Positions 18,177-27,519 of a stretch of DNA of 64,000 nt are shown here, in pieces (positions within the stretch are counted from its first letter, which is position 1; the number at the start of each line of letters is the position of its first letter). The stretch comes from Pontibaca methylaminivorans. Its GTDB lineage: Bacteria; Pseudomonadota; Alphaproteobacteria; Rhodobacterales; Rhodobacteraceae. The stretch is from assembly GCF_900156525.1 (NCBI RefSeq), contig NZ_FTPS01000001.1, positions 930,001 to 994,000 on the forward strand. Direction: 5' to 3'. Below the pieces are notes generated by a model, which made no database searches, was not told where the DNA came from, and saw only the letters and a program-made list of their open reading frames with translations. The translations under genes and the position numbers were made by a program.

Positions 18177-19178
18177 ATGATGGACAGTATTCTCTCTCCG
18201 ACGCCGCTTGACCGTCTCGCCGCCGAACTCGGCAGCGACATGGAAGCGGTCAGCACCCTGATCCGCAAGCGGATGGTGTCGCGCCATGCGCCGCGCATCC
18301 CCGAAGTGACCGCCCACCTGGTCGAGGCCGGCGGCAAGCGGCTGCGGCCCATGCTGACTCTCGCCGCGGCCCGGATCTGCGGCTACGAGGGGCCCTGGCA
18401 TGTCCACCTCGCCGCAACGGTCGAATTCATCCATACCGCGACGCTGCTGCACGACGACGTGGTCGATGAAAGCGCCCAGCGCCGGGGCCGCCCCACCGCG
18501 AACCTGCTCTGGGACAACAAGTCGAGCGTGCTGGTCGGCGACTACCTGTTCGCCCGCAGCTTCCAGCTCATGGTCGAGCCCGGGAACCTGCGCGTGCTCG
18601 GGATCCTTTCGAACGCCGCCGCCACCATCGCCGAAGGCGAGGTGCTGCAGCTTTCCGCCGCGCGCGATCTCGCCACCGGCGAGGATACCTATCTCCAGAT
18701 CGTCCGCGGCAAGACCGCGGCGCTGTTCTCGGCCGCGACCGAATCGGGCGCGGTGATCGCCGGCGCGCCGGAGGACCACGCCCGCGCGCTGTTCGAATAC
18801 GGCGACGCCCTCGGCATCGCCTTCCAGATCGCGGACGACCTGCTCGACTACCAGGGTAACAGCAGCGCCACCGGCAAGAACATCGGCGACGATTTCCGCG
18901 ACCGGAAACTCACCCTTCCCCTGATCAAGGCGATCGCCGCCGCAAGCCCCGAAGAACGCAGCTTCTGGAAACGGGTGATCGAGACCAGCCGGCAGGAAGA
19001 GGGCGACATCGACACCGCACTTGCGCTGATGGAGCGTCACGGCGCCCTTGCCGCGACCCGCGAGGACGCCCTTCGCTGGGCCGAACGCGCGCGCGACGCG
19101 CTCCGCACGCTCCCCGACCATCCGGTGCGCCACATTCTCCACGATCTAGCGGATTACGTCGTCGCCCGCCTCCTCTAG
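18177..19178 (+). CDS. ispB: Long-chain polyprenyl diphosphate synthase (quinone side chain)
   Basis: Head-to-tail prenyltransferase (333 residues) that extends farnesyl or geranylgeranyl diphosphate for the ubiquinone tail. Both aspartate-rich motifs are present: DDVVD in TLLHDDVVDESAQ (first) and DDLLDY in FQIADDLLDYQG (second), with GGKRLRP before them. Small residues before the first motif fit a long product. Octaprenyl versus decaprenyl cannot be decided here (ubiquinone-10 is usual in this order). Two adjacent ATGs exist (18177 and 18180). It is convergent with the sulfotransferase gene. Confidence 0.88.
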   Translation: MMDSILSPTPLDRLAAELGSDMEAVSTLIRKRMVSRHAPRIPEVTAHLVEAGGKRLRPMLTLAAARICGYEGPWHVHLAATVEFIHTATLLHDDVVDESAQRRGRPTANLLWDNKSSVLVGDYLFARSFQLMVEPGNLRVLGILSNAAATIAEGEVLQLSAARDLATGEDTYLQIVRGKTAALFSAATESGAVIAGAPEDHARALFEYGDALGIAFQIADDLLDYQGNSSATGKNIGDDFRDRKLTLPLIKAIAAASPEERSFWKRVIETSRQEEGDIDTALALMERHGALAATREDALRWAERARDALRTLPDHPVRHILHDLADYVVARLL

Positions 19179-19210
19179 CCGAAGGCCAGGGCGGCAAATC
19201 CCGCGCCAAA

Positions 19211-19240
19211 GCCTTCTTCTGGCTCTAAATATCCCCGCCG
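19211..19240 (+). repeat. Dispersed intergenic repeat, copy 2 (degenerate)
   Basis: GCCTTCTTCTGG is followed by a diverged CTCTAAATATCCCCG block; the terminal hairpin of the other copies is not preserved. It lies between the convergent ends of the prenyl synthase and sulfotransferase genes. Confidence 0.5.
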
Positions 19241-19260
19241 GAGGCCCCCCGCCGCCGCAA

Positions 19261-20079
19261 TCAGGCGCCAAGCTTGGCGTGGAGTTCCTCAAGGTCGATC
19301 TCGCCCACCGGCATCTTGTTGCCCGGATTTCCGGCATCGTAACGGAACAGCTCGAAATCCTGCTTGTAGATCTCGTAAACCAGATGCATCGAAAGGTCGT
19401 CGAAATACGCCTCGACCGGATGGGCACGCGTCGGCCCGTGGCCCTCGCTTTCGTTGAAGCGCGGAACCGCCGCCAGATCGACCGGGTGGCGCATCTCCAT
19501 ATTGGCCAGCACCTGCGTCATGCCCTCCTCGAAGGCTTCGGTCCAGATCACGCGGTCATAGGTGCCGCCATTGGCGATGAACGTGCCCACATGGCCCGAC
19601 ATTGCCGACCAGTGGATATCGGGCTCCATCGGGCGGCGGAAGCGGATCGTGTCACGGGCAAACAGCAGAAAGCGGCGGAACGAGCGGATCTGGTCGAACT
19701 CCTCCTGCCCGTCCTCGCCGCCGACCTCGATCCCGTAATTATAGATCAGTGACGGCACCAGATTGCCGCGATAGCGCCGCCCGTTGCGCTGGATACCGCA
19801 GATCTTGTCGAAGAACGACGAAAGGATCCGCGTATAGGGGTTGCGCACACAGGTAAAGCTGTAGCTCTCGTGCCCCAGCACATTGCGCCGGATCGGCTCC
19901 TGGCTGGTTTCGAAGGCCCATTTGTGCAGGCCCGTGTCGGCGTCGTGGATATCCCCGTCGAAGAACCGGCCGTGATCCGAATAATAGAGAATCTGGCCGA
20001 TGGTCGAACAGGCGCATTTCGGCACGACCCGATAAACGACGCTGCCGCTTTCGGTCATCCAGGTACCGGGAAAATTCAT
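19261..20079 (-). CDS. Sulfotransferase family 2 protein
   Basis: PAPS-dependent sulfotransferase-like protein (272 residues). The 5'-phosphosulfate loop appears as VPKCACSTI and the 3'-phosphate motif as CVRNPYTRILSSF, both typical of the carbohydrate sulfotransferase group. The start at 20079 (MNFPGTWM) follows AAGGAG; the longer frame adds residues that do not fit the family. There is no signal peptide, so it acts in the cytoplasm. It is divergent from a branching glycosyltransferase gene, which suggests the two make and sulfate a surface glycan. The acceptor is unknown. Confidence 0.78.
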   Translation of the reverse strand: MNFPGTWMTESGSVVYRVVPKCACSTIGQILYYSDHGRFFDGDIHDADTGLHKWAFETSQEPIRRNVLGHESYSFTCVRNPYTRILSSFFDKICGIQRNGRRYRGNLVPSLIYNYGIEVGGEDGQEEFDQIRSFRRFLLFARDTIRFRRPMEPDIHWSAMSGHVGTFIANGGTYDRVIWTEAFEEGMTQVLANMEMRHPVDLAAVPRFNESEGHGPTRAHPVEAYFDDLSMHLVYEIYKQDFELFRYDAGNPGNKMPVGEIDLEELHAKLGA

Positions 20080-20213
20080 ACTGCACTCCTTGTGCGGCGC
20101 CACAGCACAGGCGCACCGCTCCAATCGAGAGAAAGCAGAGAAAGCCGGTTTATTCAATCGGCCATGGGCACTATCAAGCCCCTGTGTGTCGTTGAACAGT
20201 GTCGTTTTTTTCC

Positions 20214-21788
20214 ATGGCTCGAATTGCCTATATCCTGCTCTGCCACAAGGATCCCGATACCGTCATCCGCCGGGCCCGGCAGCTGACCGCCGCCGGCGAC
20301 TGCATGGCGATCCATTTCGATGCCCGCGCCAGCCGGTCCGATTACCGCCGCATCCGGGCCGCGCTCGACGGTGATCCGAACGTGAGCTTCGTGCGCCGGC
20401 CCGTGAAATGCGGCTGGGGCGAATGGTCGCTGGTCGAGGCGACGCTGCGGGCCACCGCCGCCGCGCTCGACGCCTTCCCCCGCGCCACGCATGTCTACAT
20501 GCTCTCGGGCGACTGCATGGCGATCAAGTCGGCGCAATACGCCCATCGCTTCCTTGACGACATTGATGCCGACTTCATCGAAAGCTTCGACTTCTTCGAA
20601 AGCGACTGGATCAAGACCGGCATCCGCGAGGAACGGCTGATCTACCGCCATTTCCTCAACGAACGCCGCCACAAGCGCCTGTTCTATGCCTCGCTCGCGC
20701 TGCAGCAGGCGCTCGGCCTGCGGCGGCGGATCCCGGCCGATCTCGATATCCGGATCGGAAGCCAGTGGTGGTGCCTGCGGCGCCGCACGGTCGAAAGAAT
20801 CATCGCCATGACGCAGGAGCGCCGCGACGTGATGCGCTTCTTCCGCACCACCTGGATCCCGGACGAGACCTTCTTCCAGACCCTCGTGCATCACCTGGTG
20901 CCCGAGGAGGAGATCCGCAGCCGCACCCTCACCTTCCTGATGTTTTCCGACTACGGGATGCCGGTCACCTTCTACAACGATCACTATAACCTGCTGCTGT
21001 CCCAGGATTATCTCTTCGCCCGCAAGATCAGCCCCGAGGCGCATGACCTGCACGAACGGCTCGGGACGCTCTATGCCGCACGCGACGCGGCGTTCCAGAT
21101 CTCGAACGAGGGAACCAGCATCTATCGTTTCCTGACCGGGCGCGGCCGCATGGGGCGCCGCTTCGCCCCCCGGTTCTGGGAAACCGAAAGCTCGCTCGGG
21201 CGCGAGCGGGAACTGATGATCATCGCCTGCAAGAAATGGCATGTGGCCAAGCGCCTGGTGGGGCGGATCCGCACAACGGCCGGCCTGCCGGCGGTCGATT
21301 ACCTCTTCAACGAGGAAACCACCCCCCTGCCCGACCTCGGCGGCATCCAGAAGACGCTCGAGAAACGCACCCGCCACCGCCGCGCATTGATGCGGATGCT
21401 GTTCGACTGGTTCGGGACCGACCGGCTCGTCATCTGCATGGATACGGCCAGTCTCGATCTCATGCATGATTTCTTTTCCGACCGCTCCGTCACCCGCCTG
21501 CTCGAGATCGAATGCCTCTATTCCGACGATTTCCTGAGCGGCCACGCAAAACGCATCGGGCTAGCCGGCGAACAGACCGATGCCGAGGCGCTCGACCGGC
21601 TGTTGCCGACGATCCGCAACGCCATCAATGACGAGGCCGACCTGATACGCGACGCCGGCTTCGCCCGCCACGGGCGCATCAGCGAAACCGCCTCGGTCGC
21701 GGCCAACGCGGCGGTGCTTGCCGAATTCCTGACCATTCCCGAGGCCACCGCGCTGGACCTCCTGCAGGGCGGCGACCTGTTCGACTGA
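20214..21788 (+). CDS. Beta-1,6-N-acetylglucosaminyltransferase-like protein (GT14) with DUF5928-like C-terminus
   Basis: Two-part protein of 524 residues. The N-terminal half is a Core-2/I-branching glycosyltransferase domain: ARIAYILLCHKDP, the RPVKCGWGEWSLVEATL motif, and GSQWWCLRR near the donor site. The C-terminal 220 residues hold a separate domain (FETESS-like region, then DYLFNEETTPLPDLGG) that I associate with DUF5928 proteins of Rhodobacterales. No signal peptide or transmembrane segment. The ATG at 20214 is preferred, but neither it nor the GTG at 20199 has a clear ribosome-binding site. Divergent from the sulfotransferase gene across 134 bp. Confidence 0.75.
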   Translation: MARIAYILLCHKDPDTVIRRARQLTAAGDCMAIHFDARASRSDYRRIRAALDGDPNVSFVRRPVKCGWGEWSLVEATLRATAAALDAFPRATHVYMLSGDCMAIKSAQYAHRFLDDIDADFIESFDFFESDWIKTGIREERLIYRHFLNERRHKRLFYASLALQQALGLRRRIPADLDIRIGSQWWCLRRRTVERIIAMTQERRDVMRFFRTTWIPDETFFQTLVHHLVPEEEIRSRTLTFLMFSDYGMPVTFYNDHYNLLLSQDYLFARKISPEAHDLHERLGTLYAARDAAFQISNEGTSIYRFLTGRGRMGRRFAPRFWETESSLGRERELMIIACKKWHVAKRLVGRIRTTAGLPAVDYLFNEETTPLPDLGGIQKTLEKRTRHRRALMRMLFDWFGTDRLVICMDTASLDLMHDFFSDRSVTRLLEIECLYSDDFLSGHAKRIGLAGEQTDAEALDRLLPTIRNAINDEADLIRDAGFARHGRISETASVAANAAVLAEFLTIPEATALDLLQGGDLFD

Positions 21789-21873
21789 GCGGCCCCGGGC
21801 GCAGGGCCCGGGAATCCTCCTTGCCCGGCGGCGCCAAAGCCATACCTTGAGAACAGTCCACGAGAGAACCCCC

Positions 21874-23349
21874 ATGATCGCAAGAACCACCGATCTCGCC
21901 GCGCTGCTCGCCGACCCCGACCTGCTGGCGGACTGCGCCTATATCGACGGGCAATGGGTCGAAGGCGACGACGGCCGCTTCGACGTGCAGAACCCGGCCC
22001 GCGGCGATGTCATCGCCCGCGTCGCCGACCTGAGCCGCAGCCAGGTTGCGGGCGCCATCGCCCAGGCCGAGGCGGCACAGAAGGAATGGGCGCGCTGGAC
22101 CGGAAAGGAGCGCGCCTCGGCGCTGCGCCGCTGGTTCGACCTCATGACGCGCCACCAGGACGATCTCGCCACGATTCTCACCGCCGAACAGGGCAAACCC
22201 CTTGCCGAGGCGAAAGGAGAAATCGCCTATGGCGCCGGTTTCGTCGAATTCTTCGCCGAAGAGGCCAAGCGCATCCGCGGCGAGATCCTGCCCGCCCATG
22301 CGCGTGACAAGCGCATCTCGGTGATCCGCCAGCCGATCGGCGTCGCCGCCGCGATCACGCCCTGGAATTTCCCGAACGCGATGATCGCGCGCAAGGCCGC
22401 GCCGGCGCTGGCCGCCGGCTGTTCCTTCATCGCCCGGCCCGCAGGCGCGACCCCGCTGTCGGCCCTTGCCATGGCCGTTCTGGCCGACCGCGCCGGCATC
22501 CCGGCCGGGATCTTCAACGTCGTGACCTCCTCCGCCGCCGGCGAGATCGGCAAGGAATTCTGCCGCAACCCATCCGTGCGCAAACTGAGCTTCACAGGCA
22601 GCACCGAGGTCGGGCGCATCCTGCTGCGCCAGGCGGCGGAACAGGTCAAGAAATGCTCGATGGAGCTTGGCGGCAATGCCCCCTTCATCGTCTTCGACGA
22701 TGCCGACGTCGATGCCGCGGTCGAGGGGGCGATCCTCTGCAAGTTCCGCGCCAGCGGTCAGACCTGTGTCTGCGCCAACCGGATCTATGTGCAGGAGGGC
22801 ATCCACGACAGCTTCGTGGAACGGCTGACGGCCCGGGTCGCAGAACTCAGGATCGGCGACGGGCTCGACCCGGGGGTCGACCTCGGCCCGCTGATCGACA
22901 GGGCGGCGGTCGAAAAGCTGCAGGGCCACATCGCCGATGCCCGGGAAAAGGGTGGCGAAGTGATCCTGGGCGGGGACACCGCCGACACCTCCGGCAGCTT
23001 CTTCCCCCCCACCATCCTCACCGGCGCCACCTCCGACATGCTGTTCGCGCAGGAGGAAATCTTCGGCCCGCTCGCCCCGATCTTCCGCTTCAGGGACGAA
23101 GACGAGGTGATCGCGCTCGCCAATGACACGATCTTCGGCCTCGCCTCATATTTCTACGCCCGCGACCTCGGGCGGGTGACACGGGTGGCCGAAGCCCTCG
23201 AATACGGGATCGTCGGCATCAACACCGGCCTCATCAGCACCGAGCTCGCCCCTTTCGGCGGCATCAAGCAATCCGGCCTCGGGCGCGAAGGCAGCCATCA
23301 CGGCATCGACGAATATCTTGAACTGAAATACATCTGCACCTCGGTCTAG
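21874..23349 (+). CDS. gabD: NAD(P)-dependent succinate-semialdehyde dehydrogenase
   Basis: Aldehyde dehydrogenase (491 residues) that oxidises succinate semialdehyde to succinate, for example in GABA breakdown. Seen are TPWNFPNAMIARK, the GSTEVGR NAD-binding segment, the general-base Glu in MELGGNAP and the catalytic Cys298 in SGQTCVCANRIYV; the last motif is typical of SSADH. The residue that is normally Lys in the cofactor-binding KPAxxTP motif is Arg188 here (ARPAGATP). The start at 21874 has only a weak upstream GAGAG. Confidence 0.87.
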   Translation: MIARTTDLAALLADPDLLADCAYIDGQWVEGDDGRFDVQNPARGDVIARVADLSRSQVAGAIAQAEAAQKEWARWTGKERASALRRWFDLMTRHQDDLATILTAEQGKPLAEAKGEIAYGAGFVEFFAEEAKRIRGEILPAHARDKRISVIRQPIGVAAAITPWNFPNAMIARKAAPALAAGCSFIARPAGATPLSALAMAVLADRAGIPAGIFNVVTSSAAGEIGKEFCRNPSVRKLSFTGSTEVGRILLRQAAEQVKKCSMELGGNAPFIVFDDADVDAAVEGAILCKFRASGQTCVCANRIYVQEGIHDSFVERLTARVAELRIGDGLDPGVDLGPLIDRAAVEKLQGHIADAREKGGEVILGGDTADTSGSFFPPTILTGATSDMLFAQEEIFGPLAPIFRFRDEDEVIALANDTIFGLASYFYARDLGRVTRVAEALEYGIVGINTGLISTELAPFGGIKQSGLGREGSHHGIDEYLELKYICTSV

Positions 23350-23390
23350 GGCCCGCACTCCGCCATCCCCTGCAGTTTCCGCATTCCACG

Positions 23391-23439
23391 CCTTCTTCTG
23401 GCCGGAAATATCCCGGGGGTGCGGGGGCAGCGCCCCCGC
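23391..23439 (+). repeat. Dispersed intergenic repeat, copy 3
   Basis: CCTTCTTCTGGCCGGAAATA is followed by TCCCGGGGG and the hairpin GCGGGGGC-agc-GCCCCCGC (23421-23439). It lies between the convergent gabD and rpsD genes and is the clearest copy. Confidence 0.75.
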
Positions 23440-23465
23440 CAGCCACGCCACAATCGTCATGGCGG

Positions 23466-23500
23466 AAAAAAACAGGGCCATGCGCCGGCATGACCCTGTT
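23466..23500 (-). terminator. Intrinsic terminator of rpsD
   Basis: On the minus strand a stem AACAGGG...CCCTGTT (outer 7 bp; inner 5 bp CATGC/GCATG after one mismatch; 4-nt loop) is followed by a run of T (A-run at 23466-23472 on the plus strand). It lies 44 bp after the rpsD stop codon. Confidence 0.88.
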
Positions 23501-23543
23501 GCTGTCTCCATCCCCGCGAGGGGTGGCGCGACCGGTTCCCCGA

Positions 23544-24164
23544 TCAGTTCTTGGCGTAGAATTCGACGACCAGATGCGGCTCCATGATCGCCGCATAGGG
23601 CACGTCGCCCAGCGAAGGCGTGCGCACGAACCGCGCGGTCATCTTGCTGTGGTCCGCCTCGACGTAATCCGGCACGTCGCGCTCGGCGAGTTGCACCGCC
23701 TCGAGCAGCACGGCAAGCTGCCTGGACTTTTCGCGCACCTCGATCACGTCGCCCTCGCTCACCCGGTAGGAGGCGATATTGACGCGCTGCCCGTTCACCA
23801 GAACATGGCCGTGGTTCACGAACTGGCGGGCGGCAAAGATGGTCGGCACGAACTTGGCGCGATAGACCACCGCGTCCAGGCGCCGCTCCAGCAGGCCGAT
23901 CAGGTTTTCACCGGTGTCGCCGCGCATGCGCTCGGCCTCGGCAAAGATGCGGCGGAACTGCTTTTCCGGCACGTCGCCGTAATATCCCTTGAGCTTCTGC
24001 TTCGCGCGCAGCTGGGTGCCGAAGTCGCTCATCTTGCCGCGGCGGCGCTGCCCGTGCTGGCCGGGGCCGTATTCGCGGCGGTTCACCGGGGACTTGGGGC
24101 GTCCCCAGATGTTTTCGCCCATGCGGCGATCGATCTTGTATTTGGCAGACGTGCGTCTGGTCAC
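23544..24164 (-). CDS. rpsD: 30S ribosomal protein S4
   Basis: Primary 16S rRNA-binding protein (206 residues) that starts assembly of the small-subunit body. It shows the typical N-terminus ([20 protein letters not shown]) and an S4 RNA-binding domain ([12 protein letters not shown] through [16 protein letters not shown]). The start codon is GTG, with AAGGAGATCA as ribosome-binding site. The gene stands alone, as is usual in alphaproteobacteria, with its own promoter (24337-24365), a leader of about 165 nt, and a terminator. Confidence 0.97.
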   Translation of the reverse strand: MTRRTSAKYKIDRRMGENIWGRPKSPVNRREYGPGQHGQRRRGKMSDFGTQLRAKQKLKGYYGDVPEKQFRRIFAEAERMRGDTGENLIGLLERRLDAVVYRAKFVPTIFAARQFVNHGHVLVNGQRVNIASYRVSEGDVIEVREKSRQLAVLLEAVQLAERDVPDYVEADHSKMTARFVRTPSLGDVPYAAIMEPHLVVEFYAKN

Positions 24165-24186
24165 GGCTGATCTCCTTCAATATGGT

Positions 24187-24205
24187 CCCGTGCATCCGGC
24201 ACGGG
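24187..24205 (-). promoter_or_regulatory. Hairpin in the rpsD leader
   Basis: Perfect 7-bp stem CCCGTGC/GCACGGG with loop ATCCG, ending about 10 nt before the rpsD ribosome-binding site. It could take part in autoregulation by S4. That is inference; no known S4 leader fold was recognised. Confidence 0.4.
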
Positions 24206-24336
24206 AGTGAAGGGCGTTGTCCTCTGGCACCGCGCGGGCCGACAGCACCATGTGATCCACTTGCATCACGTGACGCGGCAGCGTGCGGAACCTGACAGGA
24301 ATCCCCTTGCGGGGGCCACCAACACCAAGTGGTCCG

Positions 24337-24365
24337 CGCTTACAGGCAGGCCCGGCAACTGTCAA
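24337..24365 (-). promoter_or_regulatory. Promoter of rpsD
   Basis: On the minus strand, -35 TTGACA (24360-24365), a 17-nt spacer and -10 TAAGCG (24337-24342). The same hexamers and spacing occur before groES, which strengthens the call. It gives a leader of about 165 nt. Confidence 0.6.
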
Positions 24366-24388
24366 CGGCAAGCCGGCAGATGACGCCG

Positions 24389-26434
24389 TCAGATCGCCTG
24401 CATGAGTCGCAGCGCATCATGGATCGCGGCATGGATATTGCGCGAGGACACGGCATCGCCGATGCGGAACAGCCGGAAAGTGCCCTCCGGGTTCCGGACC
24501 ATCCGCTGCGCCCGGCCCGAAAGCAGTGCCTCGTGATCCACCGCGCCGCCGTTCACGGACAGCGGCTTCAGCTCGAAATACAGCTCGTCCAGCGGCTGCG
24601 TGCCGTAATTCAGCACCACCATGTCATAGGTGGCCCGCTCGACCGCGCCGCCATAGTCGCTGCCGATCACCGCCTCGATCCGGTTGCCGGCCCGCGCAAC
24701 CCCCAGCAGGCGGCGCCCGAGCGTGAAACGCACCTCCCGCCCCTGCAGCGCCCGCATGTAGGGTACGAGGTTCATCCCCATCACCTCGGGCGCAAGCGTG
24801 CGGTCGGGGGTCATCAGTTCGACCCGCGCCCCGGCCTCTGCCGCGATTTCGGCGGCCTGAAGCGCGGGCGGATCGCCGCTTTCGTCATGGATCAGCACAT
24901 CGCCCGCCGGTTTCACGTCGCCGGCGATGATATCCCAGCAGGTGACAAGCTCCGCCTGCTCGCTGCGCTGCTCGAACAGCCGCGTCTGCGGCATCCCGCC
25001 CGTCGCCACAATCACCACGTCCGGGGCGCAGGCGGTCACGTCATCCGCTTCCGCCCAGGTGGAAAAGCGGAACTCCACGTCCCGTGCGGTGCATTGCTCC
25101 ATGCGCCAGTCGATGATGCCGATCATCTCGCGCCGGCGCGGGCTCTGCGCCAGCAGCCGCACCTGGCCGCCCGGCGCGGGCGCGGCCTCGAACACGGTCA
25201 CCTCATGCCCCCGGCAGGCCGCGACCCGCGCCGCCTCGAGCCCGCCGGGCCCGGCGCCCACAATGACGATGCGCAAAGGGTCGGACGCCGGGCCGATCAC
25301 ATGCGGAAGCGACAGCTCCCGCCCCGTCGCGGCATTATGGATGCAAAGCGCCTCGCCCCCCTGATAGATGCGGTCGAGACAGTAATTCGCGCCGACACAG
25401 GGGCGGATGTCCGCTTCATGCCCGCCGATGATCTTCGCGACGATATGGGGGTCGGCGATATGGGCCCGCGTCATGCCCACCATGTCAAGCAGCCCCTCGC
25501 CCACCGCGTGGCGCGCGGTCGCCACATCCTGAATCCGCGCGGCATGGAACACCGGCAGGGCCGTCTCGCGCCGGATCCGGCCGGCAAAGTCCAGATGCGG
25601 GGCGCTTTTCATCCCCTGGATCGGGATCACCTCCGTCAGGGCCGGATCGGTATGGATGCGCCCGCGAATCACGTTCAGGAAATCGACCAGCCCCGATGCG
25701 GACAGGCGGCGGACGATCTCGAGCCCCTCGGCCGCGTCGATCCCGCCCGGCGCGGCCTCGTCCGCCACATGGCGGATGCCGACGATGAAATCCTTTCCCA
25801 CACGGGCGCGGATCGCTTCCAGAACCTCGACCGAAAACCGCATCCGGTTGTCAAGCGCATCACCGCCGTAAGCACCGTCCAGATCGTTGGTCAGCGGCGA
25901 CCAGAACTGATCGAGCAGGTGGCCGTAGGCTTCGATTTCGATGCCGTCCATGCCGCCCTGCTGCATGCGCTCGGCCGCGTCCGCGAAATCGGCCTTGATG
26001 CGCTCCATGTCCCAATCCTCGATCAACTTGGGAAAGGCGCGATGCGCGGGTTCGCGGTGGCGGGACGGGGACAGCGAGGGCAGCCAGTCGCCGGTGTCCC
26101 AGCGCGTGCGCCGCCCCAGATGCGTAAGCTGGATCATCACCGCCGCGCCGTGCTCGTGACAGGCATCCGCAAGCCGGCGGATCCAGGGCACCACCTCGTC
26201 GCGATAGGCCAGGATATTGTTGAAGGCCGGCGGGCTGTCGCGGCTGACCGAGGTCGATCCCGCCGTCATGGCAAGGGCGATGCCACCCCGCGCGCGTTCG
26301 GCGTGATAGGCGATGTAACGCTCCATCGGCAGGCCGCCCTCGGCATAGGCGGGCTCATGCGCGGTGGTCATGATCCGGTTCCTGAGCGTCAGATGCTTCA
26401 GCCGGAACGGCTGCAACAGCGGATCCCCCGTCAT
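24389..26434 (-). CDS. FMN/FAD oxidoreductase of the dimethylglycine/N-methylproline demethylase type
   Basis: Old-yellow-enzyme family protein (681 residues). An N-terminal FMN TIM barrel (about residues 1-370, with EPAYAEGGLP and the active-site-like HEHGAAVMIQLTHLGRR) is followed by an FAD/NAD-binding domain (IVIVGAGPGGLEAAR near residue 390). It resembles StcD/DgcA proteins that demethylate N-methylproline or dimethylglycine. The iron-sulfur region reads CVGANYC followed 11 residues later by another Cys. By alignment with trimethylamine dehydrogenase (CIGCNVC), one expected ligand is Ala. The gene stands alone; no betaine-catabolism neighbours are seen. Confidence 0.72.
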   Translation of the reverse strand: MTGDPLLQPFRLKHLTLRNRIMTTAHEPAYAEGGLPMERYIAYHAERARGGIALAMTAGSTSVSRDSPPAFNNILAYRDEVVPWIRRLADACHEHGAAVMIQLTHLGRRTRWDTGDWLPSLSPSRHREPAHRAFPKLIEDWDMERIKADFADAAERMQQGGMDGIEIEAYGHLLDQFWSPLTNDLDGAYGGDALDNRMRFSVEVLEAIRARVGKDFIVGIRHVADEAAPGGIDAAEGLEIVRRLSASGLVDFLNVIRGRIHTDPALTEVIPIQGMKSAPHLDFAGRIRRETALPVFHAARIQDVATARHAVGEGLLDMVGMTRAHIADPHIVAKIIGGHEADIRPCVGANYCLDRIYQGGEALCIHNAATGRELSLPHVIGPASDPLRIVIVGAGPGGLEAARVAACRGHEVTVFEAAPAPGGQVRLLAQSPRRREMIGIIDWRMEQCTARDVEFRFSTWAEADDVTACAPDVVIVATGGMPQTRLFEQRSEQAELVTCWDIIAGDVKPAGDVLIHDESGDPPALQAAEIAAEAGARVELMTPDRTLAPEVMGMNLVPYMRALQGREVRFTLGRRLLGVARAGNRIEAVIGSDYGGAVERATYDMVVLNYGTQPLDELYFELKPLSVNGGAVDHEALLSGRAQRMVRNPEGTFRLFRIGDAVSSRNIHAAIHDALRLMQAI

Positions 26435-26571
26435 CGGGCCCTCCCCGGATTCGTCGCTCTCATGCAGGCTCTCATGCCGGACAGTCTGCCCCGTAGCCCC
26501 CGGGCGGCGTCAAGCGGGTTTGCGGCGCCGGAGATAGGAAATGCGACCGCAACGCTCCCTTGCCTGCGGGG

Positions 26572-27492
26572 TCAGAGCCGCGCGCCGGGCGCCACCGGAA
26601 AGCCGCGCAGGAAATCCCCGGCTGCCTGCGGCCCCTTCCCGGCACGTTGCAGCCGGGTCAGCGCAAGCGCGCCGCTCCCGCAAGCGACGATCAGTTCGTC
26701 GCCCCCCGCCAGCACCTCGCCCGGCGCCGCGCCGCGTTGCGCGTGATCCGAAACATGCGCCGCAAGCAGCTTGACCCGCTGTTCCCCGATCATGCACCAG
26801 GCGCCCGGGAACGGCGACAGCCCGCGGATCCGCTGCCCGACCTCGTCGGCCGGCCGGGTCCAGTCCACGCGGGCCTCGGCCTTGTCGATCTTTTCGGCAT
26901 AGGTGACGCTCGCCTCGGGCTGCGCCATCGGCACAAGCCGGTCGAGCCCGGCCAGCGCCGTCACGATCAGCCGCGCCCCGAGCGCGGCCAGCCGGTCATG
27001 CAGGCTGCCGGTCGTGTCATCCGCACGGATCGGCACTGCCTCGGTCAGCAGGACAGGTCCGGTATCGAGCCCCGCCTCCATCTGCATGATGGAAACGCCG
27101 GTTTCGCTGTCGCCGGCCATGATCGCGCGATGAATCGGCGCGGCCCCCCGCCAGCGCGGCAGAAGGCTTGCGTGGATATTGAGACACCCGAACGCCGGCG
27201 CGGCCAGCAGTTCGGGCGGCAGGAGCAACCCATAGGCCACAACCACCGCCACATCGGCGCCCAGCGCGACGAAATCATGCTGGACGGTGGCGTCCTTCAG
27301 CGACGGGGGATGGCGCACGCAAAGCCCGAGCACCTCGGCACGCTCATGCACCGGGCTCTTGCGGTCGCGCTTGCCGCGGCCGGCCGGGCGGGGCGGCTGG
27401 CAATAGACGGCAACGATCTCGTGCCCGTCCTCCGCCAGCGCATCGAGCGCCGGCACGGAGAAATCGGGCGTCCCCATGAAGATGACGCGCAT
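26572..27492 (-). CDS. fmt: Methionyl-tRNA formyltransferase
   Basis: Formylates initiator Met-tRNA from 10-formyl-tetrahydrofolate (306 residues). It starts with [16 protein letters not shown] and carries the folate-binding and catalytic stretch [20 protein letters not shown] with the essential Asn and His. The C-terminal OB-fold is present. It lies 27 bp after def on the same strand, the usual def-fmt pair. A good match in length. Confidence 0.95.
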   Translation of the reverse strand: MRVIFMGTPDFSVPALDALAEDGHEIVAVYCQPPRPAGRGKRDRKSPVHERAEVLGLCVRHPPSLKDATVQHDFVALGADVAVVVAYGLLLPPELLAAPAFGCLNIHASLLPRWRGAAPIHRAIMAGDSETGVSIMQMEAGLDTGPVLLTEAVPIRADDTTGSLHDRLAALGARLIVTALAGLDRLVPMAQPEASVTYAEKIDKAEARVDWTRPADEVGQRIRGLSPFPGAWCMIGEQRVKLLAAHVSDHAQRGAAPGEVLAGGDELIVACGSGALALTRLQRAGKGPQAAGDFLRGFPVAPGARL

Positions 27493-27519
27493 CAGCCGCC
27501 TGCCCCGGCGCGGGCCCGT

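Noticed and set aside
24329..26746. 805-codon ORF opposite the flavin oxidoreductase gene
   Set aside because: Same artefact; the other strand has FMN and FAD motifs.
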